Of a DNA stretch of 64,000 nt, positions 8,710-18,702 are shown piece by piece; position 1 is the stretch's first letter, and every line of letters begins with the position of its first letter. The notes beneath the pieces are model-generated. The model was not told where the DNA came from. It saw nothing but the letters and a program-made list of their open reading frames with translations, and did not search any database. The stretch is taken from the NCBI GenBank assembly GCA_902362455.1, contig CABIWJ010000002.1:1-64000 (forward strand), written 5' to 3'. Made by a program: the position numbers and the translations under genes. The stretch is from Eubacteriaceae bacterium (GTDB taxonomy: Bacteria > Bacillota > Clostridia > Lachnospirales > Lachnospiraceae).

Positions 8710-9510
8710 ATGAGAAAGGTACTTAAAATAGAGCTTATAATAGTTGTTGTAGTAATAATTATAGCAATTTTACATCCTGTTGTATCGAATAATATTAAAT
8801 ACTCAAAGGCAGAGAAGCTGATGGAAAAGGGAAATTATTCAGAAGCAAATGACATATTATTTGATTTAGAATTAGACGAATTTCGAGAAAGTGAGAAGTT
8901 GCGGGAAATATGTAATGCACATATTTTATATGGCAGGGGTGAGATTGATATGGCAAAATATTATATGAGTAATGTTAATTTGAATATCTTATCTAAAAAG
9001 CAGAGACGTATTGAGAAAGAATTTATTGAACAGATAGATTCAGAAGTTGATGATTACGTAGAAGAAAAGGATAAAGAAAAAAGAAAATATGAAAATAAGG
9101 TGAAAAATGGTGTTCCATTTGTAGGAATGTATGAAAAAGATATAGATAATACGAAATTAGGAACGCATACAAGTGTTGAAAATCAATATCTGAATAGTCA
9201 GAATAAAAAGTATAAAAAGATAGTTTATGCAAAGAATTATTATTTTAAAGATGGTGATTTTATAATTTTCAGTGCAAAATGCGTAAATGGTATGGTAACG
9301 TGGGTAACGGATAATAGAGAAAAGTACGATGAATATTTAAAAGCAAAGAAAAATGCAAATAAGAATTATCATTCAGGCAGTTATAATCCATATGATTCAA
9401 TGGATGATTATGATGATCCGGAGGACTACTATTATGACAATATGGATGAATATGATGATTATGGCGATGCAGAAGATGACTGGGATGATTATATGGATGA
9501 AAAAGATTGA
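8710..9510 (+). CDS. Membrane-anchored protein with Tyr/Asp-rich C-terminal tail
   Basis: I place the start at ATG 8710 because AAGGAG ends 7 bp before it; in-frame starts at 8668 and 8692 lack a site. The 266-residue product has a membrane helix near residues 5-22 (LIIVVVVIIIAIL), a TPR-like helical segment (AEKLMEKGNYSEANDI), and a compact domain. It ends in a tail of about 50 residues with ten Tyr in an acidic context (DDYDDPEDYYYDNMDEYDD). No known family recognised. The adjacent tyrosine phosphatase makes phosphorylation of the tail an attractive but unproven idea. Confidence 0.75.
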   Translation: MRKVLKIELIIVVVVIIIAILHPVVSNNIKYSKAEKLMEKGNYSEANDILFDLELDEFRESEKLREICNAHILYGRGEIDMAKYYMSNVNLNILSKKQRRIEKEFIEQIDSEVDDYVEEKDKEKRKYENKVKNGVPFVGMYEKDIDNTKLGTHTSVENQYLNSQNKKYKKIVYAKNYYFKDGDFIIFSAKCVNGMVTWVTDNREKYDEYLKAKKNANKNYHSGSYNPYDSMDDYDDPEDYYYDNMDEYDDYGDAEDDWDDYMDEKD

Positions 9511-9603
9511 CAAAAATGAAAGAATTATAAAAAATATGTCATAAATATAGTATTTACTGCATAAATTATAATTAAAAAAAATTTAAAATAGGAGGTTTTA
9601 ATT

Positions 9604-10179
9604 ATGAAATCAAAATATTTAGACAAGCCATTCGATAATTTTGAACAAGATTTTGCAGATAAGAATTATTATTTAATGGATAAATATTTGAATTCCAGAA
9701 AGTTGAAAGATAAGGACGAGATGAGATCGGCATTAGGTGAATATTATATGTTGGCAGTAAGAAAATATCTTAAAAATGAAAAATTAAGGAAAAAATATAA
9801 TTTTGAAGCAATATGTATAATGACACTTAAAATGGGCGAAAGTAATTATTGGAGAGCATTAAATCGTAAGAAAAGATGTCCGATAGGTGGTATTATAAGT
9901 TATGATGATTTTAGGACATCTTATACGGAAGATAATAATTGCAATATAGTTCTAGAGTGTAATATTTACATAGAATTTGTAGACAATTATGCAATTAATA
10001 TGGCTATGGCTGAAGCTATATACAATGAATTATCAACTGTAGAGCAGAAAATTTTTCTATATCGTTTTAATAGATGGAGCGATAGTGAGATTAGAAAAGA
10101 ACTAAATATAAGTGAATATAGATATGACAAATATTTAAAGGAAATAAAGAAAAAGGTAAAGAGAATAATTAAAGAATGA
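9604..10179 (+). CDS. Sigma-70-like (region 4) helix-turn-helix protein
   Basis: The 191-residue protein has AGGAGG 8 bp before ATG. Its C-terminal 50 residues (LSTVEQKIFLYRFNRWSDSEI, then LNISEYRYDKYLKEI) look like sigma factor region 4, with the order 'equal division of loops, spacing, HTH'. The N-terminal half is helical and could be a degenerate region 2, but I cannot see the usual DxxQExF-type motif. It is either a divergent ECF sigma factor or a phage/ICE-type sigma-like regulator. It sits alone with a 339-bp spacer after it. Confidence 0.55.
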   Translation: MKSKYLDKPFDNFEQDFADKNYYLMDKYLNSRKLKDKDEMRSALGEYYMLAVRKYLKNEKLRKKYNFEAICIMTLKMGESNYWRALNRKKRCPIGGIISYDDFRTSYTEDNNCNIVLECNIYIEFVDNYAINMAMAEAIYNELSTVEQKIFLYRFNRWSDSEIRKELNISEYRYDKYLKEIKKKVKRIIKE

Positions 10180-10517
10180 TAAAGTGTTTAAGAGTAGTCA
10201 TATAAACTGTGTATACATAAATTAAGTGAATATATTTATATAAGTATATTAGAAAATAGCTTCTAAAATAATTTGATTTAGCTTATTCTAAAATGATTTT
10301 AATATACTTTGTTACACAATCTTCTATTTGAATTTATTTATAATAGGGTTAACTATTCTATCCATCTGTACGATAAATATATTAGAAGGTTGAGTTCAGA
10401 ATCAGCCAAAACAATTGAATATATAATGAAAAGGAATTTATTAATGATTCAAATGGATGATGCTTTCTTTCTTTATTATTTAATTTATTTATTTACACAT
10501 TCAAGGAGGAATGAAAA
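10180..10517. other. AT-rich spacer with one weak hairpin
   Basis: No convincing gene. TTAGAAaATAGCT (about 10249) and AGCTtATTCTAA (about 10279) form an imperfect stem. A 70-codon TTG-started frame (10309-10521) has no ribosome site and runs over the site of the next gene, so I do not call it. The next gene's AAGGAGG lies at 10503-10509. Confidence 0.5.
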
Positions 10518-11390
10518 ATGAGTAATATATTTACAGATTCAAATGTATCAACAATAGCTAATGGAGTAGCAGCATATTCAAATATGAATAATAAAGGAGC
10601 TGCTAATAAGTCAGCAAAGATGAGTAATAATAGTAGTGTTAATGACAGTGCATCGACTGCTGAAACAAGTGCATCAGATACAGTTAAGAAGACTAAAGTA
10701 AGTGGAAAGACAATAGGCACGCCTGAATTATCTGAAAAAGCGGCAAAATATTATGAGACACTTAAGAAGAAATATTCTAATATGGATTTTATCTTAGTAA
10801 GTGCTGATATGAAAGAGCAGGCTAAGAGCCAGGCAGGAAGTTATGCTAATGCAAATAAGATGGTCGTGCTAATTGATGAAGAGAAGATAGAGAGAATGGC
10901 TGAGGACGAGAAGTTCCGTAAGCAGTATGAGGGCATCATTGCAAATGCAGCAAGTGGCATTTCACAACTCGGAAGTAAGATAGCAGGCAGTGGAGCAAGT
11001 GTAAAAGGCTATGGTATGCAGGTTAATGATAATGGAACAGCCTCATATTTTGCAGTTCTTGAGAAATCAAGTGAAGCACAGAAAGAGCGTATTGCTAAGA
11101 AATCAGCAGAGAATAAGGCTAAGAAGAAAGAAGAGCAGAAAAAGGCTGATAAGGCAGCAAAGCAGGAAAGATTAGAAAAGAGTCGTGAAAATAATGCAGC
11201 AAAGAATTCATCAGGAGTTGATTCAGATGATATAAATGTGAGCGGGGATTCTGATACAATTACTATTACGGCATCATCTATTGACGAGCTTTTGAGAAAG
11301 ATAGATGATTATAACCAGCTTTATAAGAGTGATAATGTAAGAACTGATGCAGAGAAGAAAGTCGGTCAGAGATTTGACTATTCTATTTAA
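10518..11390 (+). CDS. DUF6033-like protein
   Basis: The 290-residue protein follows a perfect AAGGAGG. It has an Asn/Ser-rich N-terminus, a conserved core (SEKAAKYYETLKKKYSNMDF, then ILVSADMKEQAKSQAG and KMVVLIDEEKIERMA), and a Lys/Glu/Ala-rich coiled coil (about 195-240). It ends in a short motif (ASSIDELLRKIDDYN). The core resembles the DUF6033 family, common in Lachnospiraceae, with no known activity. No signal peptide or membrane helix is seen, so it is probably cytoplasmic. Confidence 0.7.
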   Translation: MSNIFTDSNVSTIANGVAAYSNMNNKGAANKSAKMSNNSSVNDSASTAETSASDTVKKTKVSGKTIGTPELSEKAAKYYETLKKKYSNMDFILVSADMKEQAKSQAGSYANANKMVVLIDEEKIERMAEDEKFRKQYEGIIANAASGISQLGSKIAGSGASVKGYGMQVNDNGTASYFAVLEKSSEAQKERIAKKSAENKAKKKEEQKKADKAAKQERLEKSRENNAAKNSSGVDSDDINVSGDSDTITITASSIDELLRKIDDYNQLYKSDNVRTDAEKKVGQRFDYSI

Positions 11391-11428
11391 CTGTACAGCT
11401 AATCATTTGAAAATTTGGAGATTTACAA

Positions 11429-12207
11429 ATGAATAATTCGGCTAATTTAGATTTGACTGAGGGAAAGATTACAACTAAGTTATGGCATTTGTGATACCTT
11501 TAATGCTTGGAAATGTGTTGCAGCAGCTCTACAATCTGGTTGATACATGGGTTGTTGGAAAATATATCGGCGAAAATGCTTTAGCGGCAGTAGGGTCATC
11601 ATATACTTTGATGACCTTTTTGATGTCCATAATAATAGGCTTGTGTCTTGGAAGCAGTTCATTTATTTAAATGGCATTTGGAAAAAGAAGAGAAGATTTG
11701 ATAAGAAATGGAATATACACATCATTTGTAACAATTGCGACATTGACAGGTATATTAATGCTTATATCATATTGTGGAATAAATGAAATTTTTAATATAA
11801 TGAATGTTCCTGATAATGTGAAAAGTGGAATGAAGATATATATGCTATATTGTCTTGCGTGTTTTGCAAGGCCGCTTATGGCAATATTTGTAAATGCATT
11901 TAAGACAAATATTATAAATATCGGGGTACACTATTTAAGGATAGAGGGTGCATTTTATATAGGAATTGGCATTTTATTTATGCTATATGGTTATTACCGC
12001 GCAGTTAACAGCCCGATGGTTTCAGTAATATTAACAGTTATTTCACTTGGAACAAGAGTGATTTTAGCATATGTATTGTCGGGAATTTCATTTATCGGAG
12101 TTACAGGTATATGGGCAGCCATACCGATTGGCTGGTTTTTAGCAGATTTTACAGGAATAATAATATATTTATATGATGCCAGGGTCAAAAGGTCTAAAAA
12201 AATATGA
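11429..12207 (+). pseudogene. MATE-family multidrug exporter, multiply broken
   Basis: MATE exporters are about 450 residues with 12 membrane helices. Here the N-terminus (MNNSANLDLTEGKITTKLWH) runs into a stop after one lost T near 11490 and resumes as IPLMLGNVLQQLYNLVDTW. A second lesion is an in-frame TAA at 11668 (SSSFI stop MAFGKRRED). About 200 residues are then missing, where the N-terminal half (MKIYMLY, about 11850) joins directly to C-terminal sequence (CFARPLMAIFVNAFK). Three independent lesions show it is dead. Confidence 0.9.
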
Positions 12208-12276
12208 GCATGCGTATAGGTGAGTGAAAGACCTTTGAAACCGCTACAATATGAGCATAATTATGGAGGAATTTAT

Positions 12277-13251
12277 ATGTGTACAGCAGCAACTTATAAG
12301 ACAAAAGATTTTTATTTTGGAAGAACTTTAGATTATGAATTTTCCTATGGAGACGAGATAACGGTCACACCGAGAAATTATGTATTTAATTTCAGACATA
12401 TGGGTGAGTTAAAGACTCATTATGCAATGGTTGGAATGGCACACGTTGCAGATGAGTATCCTCTTTATTACGATGCATTTAATGAAAAGGGCTTATGTAT
12501 GGCGGGACTTAATTTCGTTGGAAATGCAGTCTACGAAGAGATTGATGATTCGAGAGAGAACGTGGCCCAGTTTGAATTTATTCCATGGATATTAAGTAAA
12601 TGTGCGACTGTAAATGAGGCACGTAAGTTATTAGATAAAATGAATCTTGTAGGAACGCAGTTTAATGAAGTATTTGCGGCAGCACAGCTACACTGGATTA
12701 TAGCCGACGAAAATGAGGCGATAACGGTTGAATGTGTTAAGGAAGGCTTGAAAATATATGATAATAAAGCGGGTGTTCTTACGAATAACCCACCATTTCC
12801 ACAGCAGATGTTTCTATTGAATCAATATATGAGTTTATCATCAAAGCAGCCAGACAATACATTTTCGAAAGTGCTTGATTTACAGCAATATAGCAGAGGA
12901 ATGGGAGCAATCGGGCTTCCGGGAGATTTATCATCGACATCGAGATTTGCAAGGGTTGCATTTACAAAATTGAATTCGATTTCAAGTGATTCAGAGGAGG
13001 AAAGCGTAAGCCAGTTCTTCCATATATTAGGTTCCGTTGACCAGCAAAGAGGGTGCTGTGAAGTGGCAGATGGCAAATATGAGATAACCTTATATACATC
13101 ATGCTGTAATGCAAATAAGGGTATCTATTACTACACATCATATGATAACAGCCAGATTTCAGCAGTAGATATGAATAGAGAGAATTTAGACGGAAGTAAT
13201 CTTATTAAATATCCTTTACTTACAAAAGGACAGATTATGTGGCAGAATTAA
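12277..13251 (+). CDS. Choloylglycine hydrolase / bile salt hydrolase (linear amide C-N hydrolase)
   Basis: The start is ATG 12277 (GGAGG 8 bp upstream) because Cys must be residue 2: after Met removal its N-terminus is the nucleophile of this Ntn-hydrolase family. The 324-residue length is normal. Family residues are all visible: Cys2, Arg16 and Asp19 (FGRTLD), Asn in AGLNFVGN, Asn in LTNNP, and Arg in SRFARVAF. It cleaves amide bonds of conjugated bile acids, or penicillin V in some members; residue pattern and gut setting favour bile salts. Monocistronic, with a terminator just after it. Confidence 0.92.
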   Translation: MCTAATYKTKDFYFGRTLDYEFSYGDEITVTPRNYVFNFRHMGELKTHYAMVGMAHVADEYPLYYDAFNEKGLCMAGLNFVGNAVYEEIDDSRENVAQFEFIPWILSKCATVNEARKLLDKMNLVGTQFNEVFAAAQLHWIIADENEAITVECVKEGLKIYDNKAGVLTNNPPFPQQMFLLNQYMSLSSKQPDNTFSKVLDLQQYSRGMGAIGLPGDLSSTSRFARVAFTKLNSISSDSEEESVSQFFHILGSVDQQRGCCEVADGKYEITLYTSCCNANKGIYYYTSYDNSQISAVDMNRENLDGSNLIKYPLLTKGQIMWQN

Positions 13252-13260
13252 TGATATATG

Positions 13261-13297
13261 AATTGCACATTTGGTAAAAATGTGCAATTTTTTTTCT
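13261..13297 (+). terminator. Rho-independent terminator after the bile salt hydrolase gene
   Basis: AATTGCACATTT pairs with AAATGTGCAATT around a short loop, followed by eight T. Confidence 0.92.
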
Positions 13298-13318
13298 TTA
13301 AATTACCTGATTTTTTAT

Positions 13319-13373
13319 TTGCGGATAGAAGCATAGAGTGATATTATTATAACTAAAGTTAGAGAAAACTAAC
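13319..13373 (+). promoter_or_regulatory. Promoter with downstream GTTAG-N6-CTAAC operator for the ABC exporter operon
   Basis: TTGCGG (13319-13324), 17 bp, TATTAT (13342-13347), then GTTAG-agaaaa-CTAAC (13358-13373) where transcription should start. The same palindrome lies at the same distance after the -10 box of eno, so a repressor blocking initiation is inferred. Confidence 0.55.
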
Positions 13374-13478
13374 TAAAATATGACATATATAACTCGATAA
13401 GATATGAGGATTGTGACATATGAGATTCAGATGCCATTGATTTATATGTTGAAATAAAAAGATAAAGGAGATTTAAAG

Positions 13479-14177
13479 ATGTTTATTGATATTAAAGGAG
13501 CCAGAAAACAGTATGGTAGTGGGGAAACACTGGTAAATGCATTAGACGGAGTGGACATATCATTAGATGAGGGAAAGATTTATGTAATTCTTGGACCATC
13601 GGGTTCAGGAAAGAGTACCCTGTTAAATATGATAGGAGGACTTGATTCCTTAGATTCAGGAACAATTACAATTTCAGGTAGAAATATAAGTAACGCCAAT
13701 AAGAAAGATTTGACAGAATACAGAAGAGAGGATATTGGTTTTGTGTTCCAGTTCTATAATCTCATTCCTGATTTAACAGTTCAGGAGAATATAGAGGTGG
13801 TTTCAGATATTTCTAAGAATCCTATGGATATTGATGAGGTATTAGAAGCGCTTGACATCAGCAAATACCGTAGACGTTTTCCTAAGGAATTATCAGGAGG
13901 ACAGCAGCAAAGAGTGGCAATTGCGAGAGCGCTTATTAAGAATCCTAAATTACTTCTTTGTGATGAATTGACAGGTGCGCTTGATTCTAAATCATCACGT
14001 AGTGTACTTAAATTCATTGAGAAAGTTAATGAGCGGTTTAAAACTACTATAATCATTATTACACATAATGAGGCAATAGCTGATATGGCGAATAAGGTAA
14101 TCAGAATTAAGGACGGTCGTATTGATTTGTGCAAGGAAAATGCAACGAAGAAAAAGGCAGACGGATTGGAGTTGTAA
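13479..14177 (+). CDS. ABC transporter ATP-binding protein (MacB/LolD type)
   Basis: The 232-residue ATPase has Walker A GPSGSGKST, Q-loop VFQFYNL, signature LSGGQQQRVAIARAL, Walker B LLLCDELTGALD and the switch His in ITHN. The pattern is that of the MacB/LolD/FtsE class, which works by mechanotransmission with FtsX-like permeases rather than by classic transport. It ends 3 bp before the permease gene, so both are one operon. Substrate unknown; relatives handle antimicrobial peptides or lipoproteins. Confidence 0.93.
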   Translation: MFIDIKGARKQYGSGETLVNALDGVDISLDEGKIYVILGPSGSGKSTLLNMIGGLDSLDSGTITISGRNISNANKKDLTEYRREDIGFVFQFYNLIPDLTVQENIEVVSDISKNPMDIDEVLEALDISKYRRRFPKELSGGQQQRVAIARALIKNPKLLLCDELTGALDSKSSRSVLKFIEKVNERFKTTIIIITHNEAIADMANKVIRIKDGRIDLCKENATKKKADGLEL

Positions 14178-14180
14178 ATT

Positions 14181-16397
14181 ATGACATTAAATAAGAGATA
14201 CATAAGAAATATTAAAGACAATCTTTCGTTCTATATTGCATCAATTGTACTTACTGCAGTTGCCCTTTTGATGTTTTTCCTCTTTTATATAGCAGGAACA
14301 GGAATTAAAGATTATGGTGACAAATTCTTTGACAGGAATAAATTAGAAGATGCGACATTTACTACATATTTAGAGATTCCTGATGAAGAAATAGAGAAGT
14401 TAGAAGATAAATATAACATTACATTTGAGAAAGAACATTATGTAAATATCAGTGAAGATGATTATAAAGTAAGAGTATTTAAAGCTAGTCATAAGATTGA
14501 TTTGTATGAAGTAATTGACGGAAAAGATATTGAAAATGATGATGAAATAGTTATATCCAGAGGTTATGCACAGAATATGAATGTGAAATTAGGTGACAGC
14601 ATAGAAATTGCAGGTAAGAGTTACAAAGTCACAGGCTTCTTCTTGAGACCGGATTATCTGTATATGCTTGAAAATGCAGATGACACCTATAAGAATATTA
14701 CATCATTTTTCTTAGCATATATGACCGATGATGCTTATGATGCACTTGGTTCTAATGCGTGTCAGTACAAAGTTATCTATAATAAGAATAGTGACAGTAC
14801 AGCATTTAGAAAATATATTAATGATGAATATAAAGTAAATTCATATTTATCAAAAGATGATAATGAGAGAATTACAATGGTAGATGACCAGGCTGTAATG
14901 TTTATTGTTATGGCATATGTATTCTTAGTAACACTTCCACTTATTACTGTTGCACTCATTTCGATTATAATTGGCAGAAAAGTTAAGAATGAACAGAAAA
15001 TGATAGGTACTCTTACAGCACTTGGATATAAGAAGAGCCAGTTAGTAAGACATTATGCTATACTTGCCGTGATTCCGGGAGTTGCTGGTGGAATACTTGT
15101 AACAATAATAACTAAGATATTACAGCAGCCATATGGTGAACTTGGGCTTGCGGATTACGAGCCTATGCCTGTTAAATTCCGTTTGCCAATATTTGCAGCT
15201 ATTCTTGGTATAGTAATTCCTACATTATTATATGCATTAGCAGCAATTAAGAAAGTAAATAAGTTGTTAAAGAAAGATACAGTTACCTTACTTAACGGAA
15301 ATGCTGATGAATCAAAGAAAACTAAAAGAGTTATGGTTAATTCTAAAAGCAAGGTTAAGAATAAATTCGCAGTAAGAAGTCTGATTGGCAATCCTGGAAG
15401 AACATTTGTCGTATTTTTAGGTGCTGCACTTGGTGCATTTATTATTACAATTGGATTCACATTTATTGATACTTTTAATGATATTGCGGATAATGGAATG
15501 GGTAATATAGGAACATTCAAATATGAATATATCCTCAATTCGCTTGAAACAAAAGAATATGATGATGCAGAGAAACTTATTGTTGGAAATTATGAATATA
15601 AAGATGCAACATTTAGCTTAATGGGTGCTGATTCAGATGTTTCACTTATGAATACGAATACTAAAGATGGTAAAAAGGCTGACCTTGATAAAGGCTTCTA
15701 TATCAGTAATGTAATGGCTTATGCTTATAAAATAAAAGCAGGCGATACGGTAAAATTTAAAAATCCTTATACAATGGAAGAATATTCAGTTGTGATTGAG
15801 GGTATTATTGATAATGACAGCCAGAAATTAATACTTGGAAGAAATGACAAAGTAAGAGAAATTATGGGAATAGAAGATGATGTGTATAACTGCCTCTTAT
15901 CTAAAGAAAAATTAGATATTGGTGACAAGGTTTCTAAGACAATCACATCAGATGATATAAAAGAACAGATGCAGACAGTTATGGACGAAATGGGAAGTAT
16001 TATATATGCACTTATCATAATCGGTGCTATAATATGTGTATCAGCATTATATGTATCTGTTAATATGTTATTGACTGAGAACCGCCATAACATATCTATG
16101 CTTAAGGTATTAGGACTTACTGACAAAGAGATAAACAGAATGGTAATAAATGTTAATCATTTTATTATTCCATTTTCAATTGCAGTTGGTATGGGATTAG
16201 GATATCTTGCAATGGTTATTGTGTTCAGAGTATTTTCACAGCTTGAGGGCAATTACTATAAGTCTACATTTAGTTTTGGAAACTTTATTCTTACAATTGT
16301 AATTGTAACATTGTGCTATGTAGTTTCACTTATATTAGTACGACGTAAAGTAAATAAGGTAAATATGGTGGAAAGTCTTAAGGATAACAGAGAATAA
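14181..16397 (+). CDS. FtsX-like ABC transporter permease
   Basis: The 738-residue protein has the two-module layout of large FtsX-like permeases. There is an N-terminal helix (about 16-38), a periplasmic-type loop with a MacB-like core (about 45-240), three helices with a typical FtsX motif (ALGYKKSQLVRHYA), and a second helix (FVVFLGAALGAFIITIGF). A second extracellular loop and three more helices (MLKVLGLTDKEINRMV) follow. It pairs with the upstream ATPase; the substrate is not evident. Confidence 0.9.
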   Translation: MTLNKRYIRNIKDNLSFYIASIVLTAVALLMFFLFYIAGTGIKDYGDKFFDRNKLEDATFTTYLEIPDEEIEKLEDKYNITFEKEHYVNISEDDYKVRVFKASHKIDLYEVIDGKDIENDDEIVISRGYAQNMNVKLGDSIEIAGKSYKVTGFFLRPDYLYMLENADDTYKNITSFFLAYMTDDAYDALGSNACQYKVIYNKNSDSTAFRKYINDEYKVNSYLSKDDNERITMVDDQAVMFIVMAYVFLVTLPLITVALISIIIGRKVKNEQKMIGTLTALGYKKSQLVRHYAILAVIPGVAGGILVTIITKILQQPYGELGLADYEPMPVKFRLPIFAAILGIVIPTLLYALAAIKKVNKLLKKDTVTLLNGNADESKKTKRVMVNSKSKVKNKFAVRSLIGNPGRTFVVFLGAALGAFIITIGFTFIDTFNDIADNGMGNIGTFKYEYILNSLETKEYDDAEKLIVGNYEYKDATFSLMGADSDVSLMNTNTKDGKKADLDKGFYISNVMAYAYKIKAGDTVKFKNPYTMEEYSVVIEGIIDNDSQKLILGRNDKVREIMGIEDDVYNCLLSKEKLDIGDKVSKTITSDDIKEQMQTVMDEMGSIIYALIIIGAIICVSALYVSVNMLLTENRHNISMLKVLGLTDKEINRMVINVNHFIIPFSIAVGMGLGYLAMVIVFRVFSQLEGNYYKSTFSFGNFILTIVIVTLCYVVSLILVRRKVNKVNMVESLKDNRE

Positions 16398-16418
16398 AAA
16401 TACCTGGAGGCAGAAAAA

Positions 16419-16790
16419 GTGATTAAAGGATTTGCGCACATAGCTTTATACACAGAGAAATTCAAAGAGACAATTAATTTCTATAAGGAAATATTCGATG
16501 CAAAGGAAATGGGATATTTTAAGACTAAGACTGATGCCTGCTGGTTGTCGGTAGGTGACGATATTTTGGAAATATTTAATGAAGAGAGTCTTGGAGACGG
16601 TGCTTTTAAACATATTGCAATTGAATGTGATAATGTAGATAATTTATTCGAAAAGGCGCTTAAATGTGGAGCAGCACCACATGTCTATCCTAAAGATATT
16701 GCTCTTGCACTTAATGATAAGGTAGAAGCAAGGATAGCTTTTATCAAAGGAATTAATGGTGAACAGATAGAATTATTTGAAAGAAAATGA
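16419..16790 (+). CDS. VOC/glyoxalase-superfamily protein
   Basis: The 123-residue protein starts at GTG with GGAGG upstream. It has two beta-alpha-beta-beta-beta units: HIALYTEKFKETINFYKEIF and FKHIAIECDNVDNLFEKAL. His8 and Glu at LEIF, with His and Glu of the second unit (HIAIE, EQIELFE), are in the usual metal-ligand positions. The family includes lactoylglutathione lyases, dioxygenases and resistance proteins; the specific reaction cannot be read here. It is 21 bp after the ABC permease and probably cotranscribed. Confidence 0.8.
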   Translation: MIKGFAHIALYTEKFKETINFYKEIFDAKEMGYFKTKTDACWLSVGDDILEIFNEESLGDGAFKHIAIECDNVDNLFEKALKCGAAPHVYPKDIALALNDKVEARIAFIKGINGEQIELFERK

Positions 16791-16812
16791 TAAAACCTCT
16801 CATATAGAATGC

Positions 16813-16866
16813 TTGTTATTTAGGCAATAATAAGATATAATACATAACGAGTTAGACATAACTAAC
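16813..16866 (+). promoter_or_regulatory. eno promoter with GTTAG-N6-CTAAC operator
   Basis: TTGTTA (16813-16818), 17 bp, TATAAT (16836-16841), then GTTAG-acataa-CTAAC (16851-16866) over the likely start of transcription. Same palindrome and geometry as at 13358-13373. Confidence 0.6.
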
Positions 16867-16887
16867 TTGTGTGTAAATCATAAAGGA

Positions 16888-16946
16888 CTCCCTATAAACA
16901 AAACTGCTGAATTTGTTTACCGGAAAACTTCATTTTCCGGAGGGAG
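16888..16946 (+). promoter_or_regulatory. Compact three-way-junction RNA in the eno leader
   Basis: CTCCCT (16888-16893) pairs with AGGGAG (16941-16946) and encloses two hairpins, AAACAAA/TTTGTTT and CCGGAAAA/TTTTCCGG. The fold is nearly free of unpaired bases. It ends about 30 bp before the enolase start and matches no riboswitch I know; role in mRNA stability or translation is possible. Confidence 0.55.
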
Positions 16947-16954
16947 AACCTTGA

Positions 16955-18277
<1,323 letters not shown>

Positions 18278-18313
18278 TAATATAAAATATATATAGTAAA
18301 GCAATAATAAAGC

Positions 18314-18352
18314 AATAAAGACCAGCTGGAATTACACCAACTGGTCTTTATT
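18314..18352 (+). terminator. Terminator after eno
   Basis: AATAAAGACCAG pairs with CTGGTCTTTATT. The stem ends in A and T runs, so it could also act on the minus strand for the small gene at 18394-18462. Confidence 0.88.
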
Positions 18353-18393
18353 ATTTACCAGGAAATTCCTGTTGAAATACACATTATATAATA

Positions 18394-18462
18394 TTAGCAA
18401 CCAAAACAATTACGGATATAGTTCCATAAATCGCTACAGTTTGAAATAAACTTAAAACACAT
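18394..18462 (-). CDS. Possible small protein with perfect ribosome site
   Basis: On the minus strand AAAGGAGG stands 8 bp before ATG (18462), and a promoter-like TTGCAA-N17-TACGAT lies further upstream. The ATG frame gives 22 residues with four Cys (MCFKFISNC…CFGC). The frame one base along gives a longer hydrophobic helix (SLFQTVAIYGTISVIVLVA) ending at 18384, which looks more like a real small membrane peptide but lacks a standard start. A one-base slip near the start would reconcile them. Between two + strand genes, in a 390-bp gap. Confidence 0.4.
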   Translation of the reverse strand: MCFKFISNCSDLWNYIRNCFGC

Positions 18463-18643
18463 TTTAATATCCTCCTTTATTTTTTATTGAATACTTTTAT
18501 TTGTCTTAGCTAATGACAAATGAATCGTAACAATTTTGTAACATATTTGCAATATGATAGTATTGGAAGATAAGTCAGCAACTGGAAAATGATATATCTG
18601 TCTTAATCGTAAAAAAAATTTAATAGATTAATTGCATTGTCTA

Positions 18644-18652
18644 TGATATAAT
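18644..18652 (+). promoter_or_regulatory. Extended -10 promoter element
   Basis: TGATATAAT about 50 bp before the next gene; no good -35 box, as expected for an extended -10 promoter. Confidence 0.45.
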
Positions 18653-18702
18653 CAACAGATAAGCAGATTGTGGATATTTTTGTGAAAGGAATATGGAAGA
18701 TA

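Noticed and set aside
10309..10521. 70-codon TTG frame before the DUF6033-like gene
   Set aside because: No ribosome site, unusual composition, and it overlaps the ribosome site of the next gene.
1..12200. DGR reverse transcriptase or template repeat near the candidate variable region
   Set aside because: No reverse transcriptase motif (YxDD type) and no AAY-rich copy of 349-480 was found in the window.
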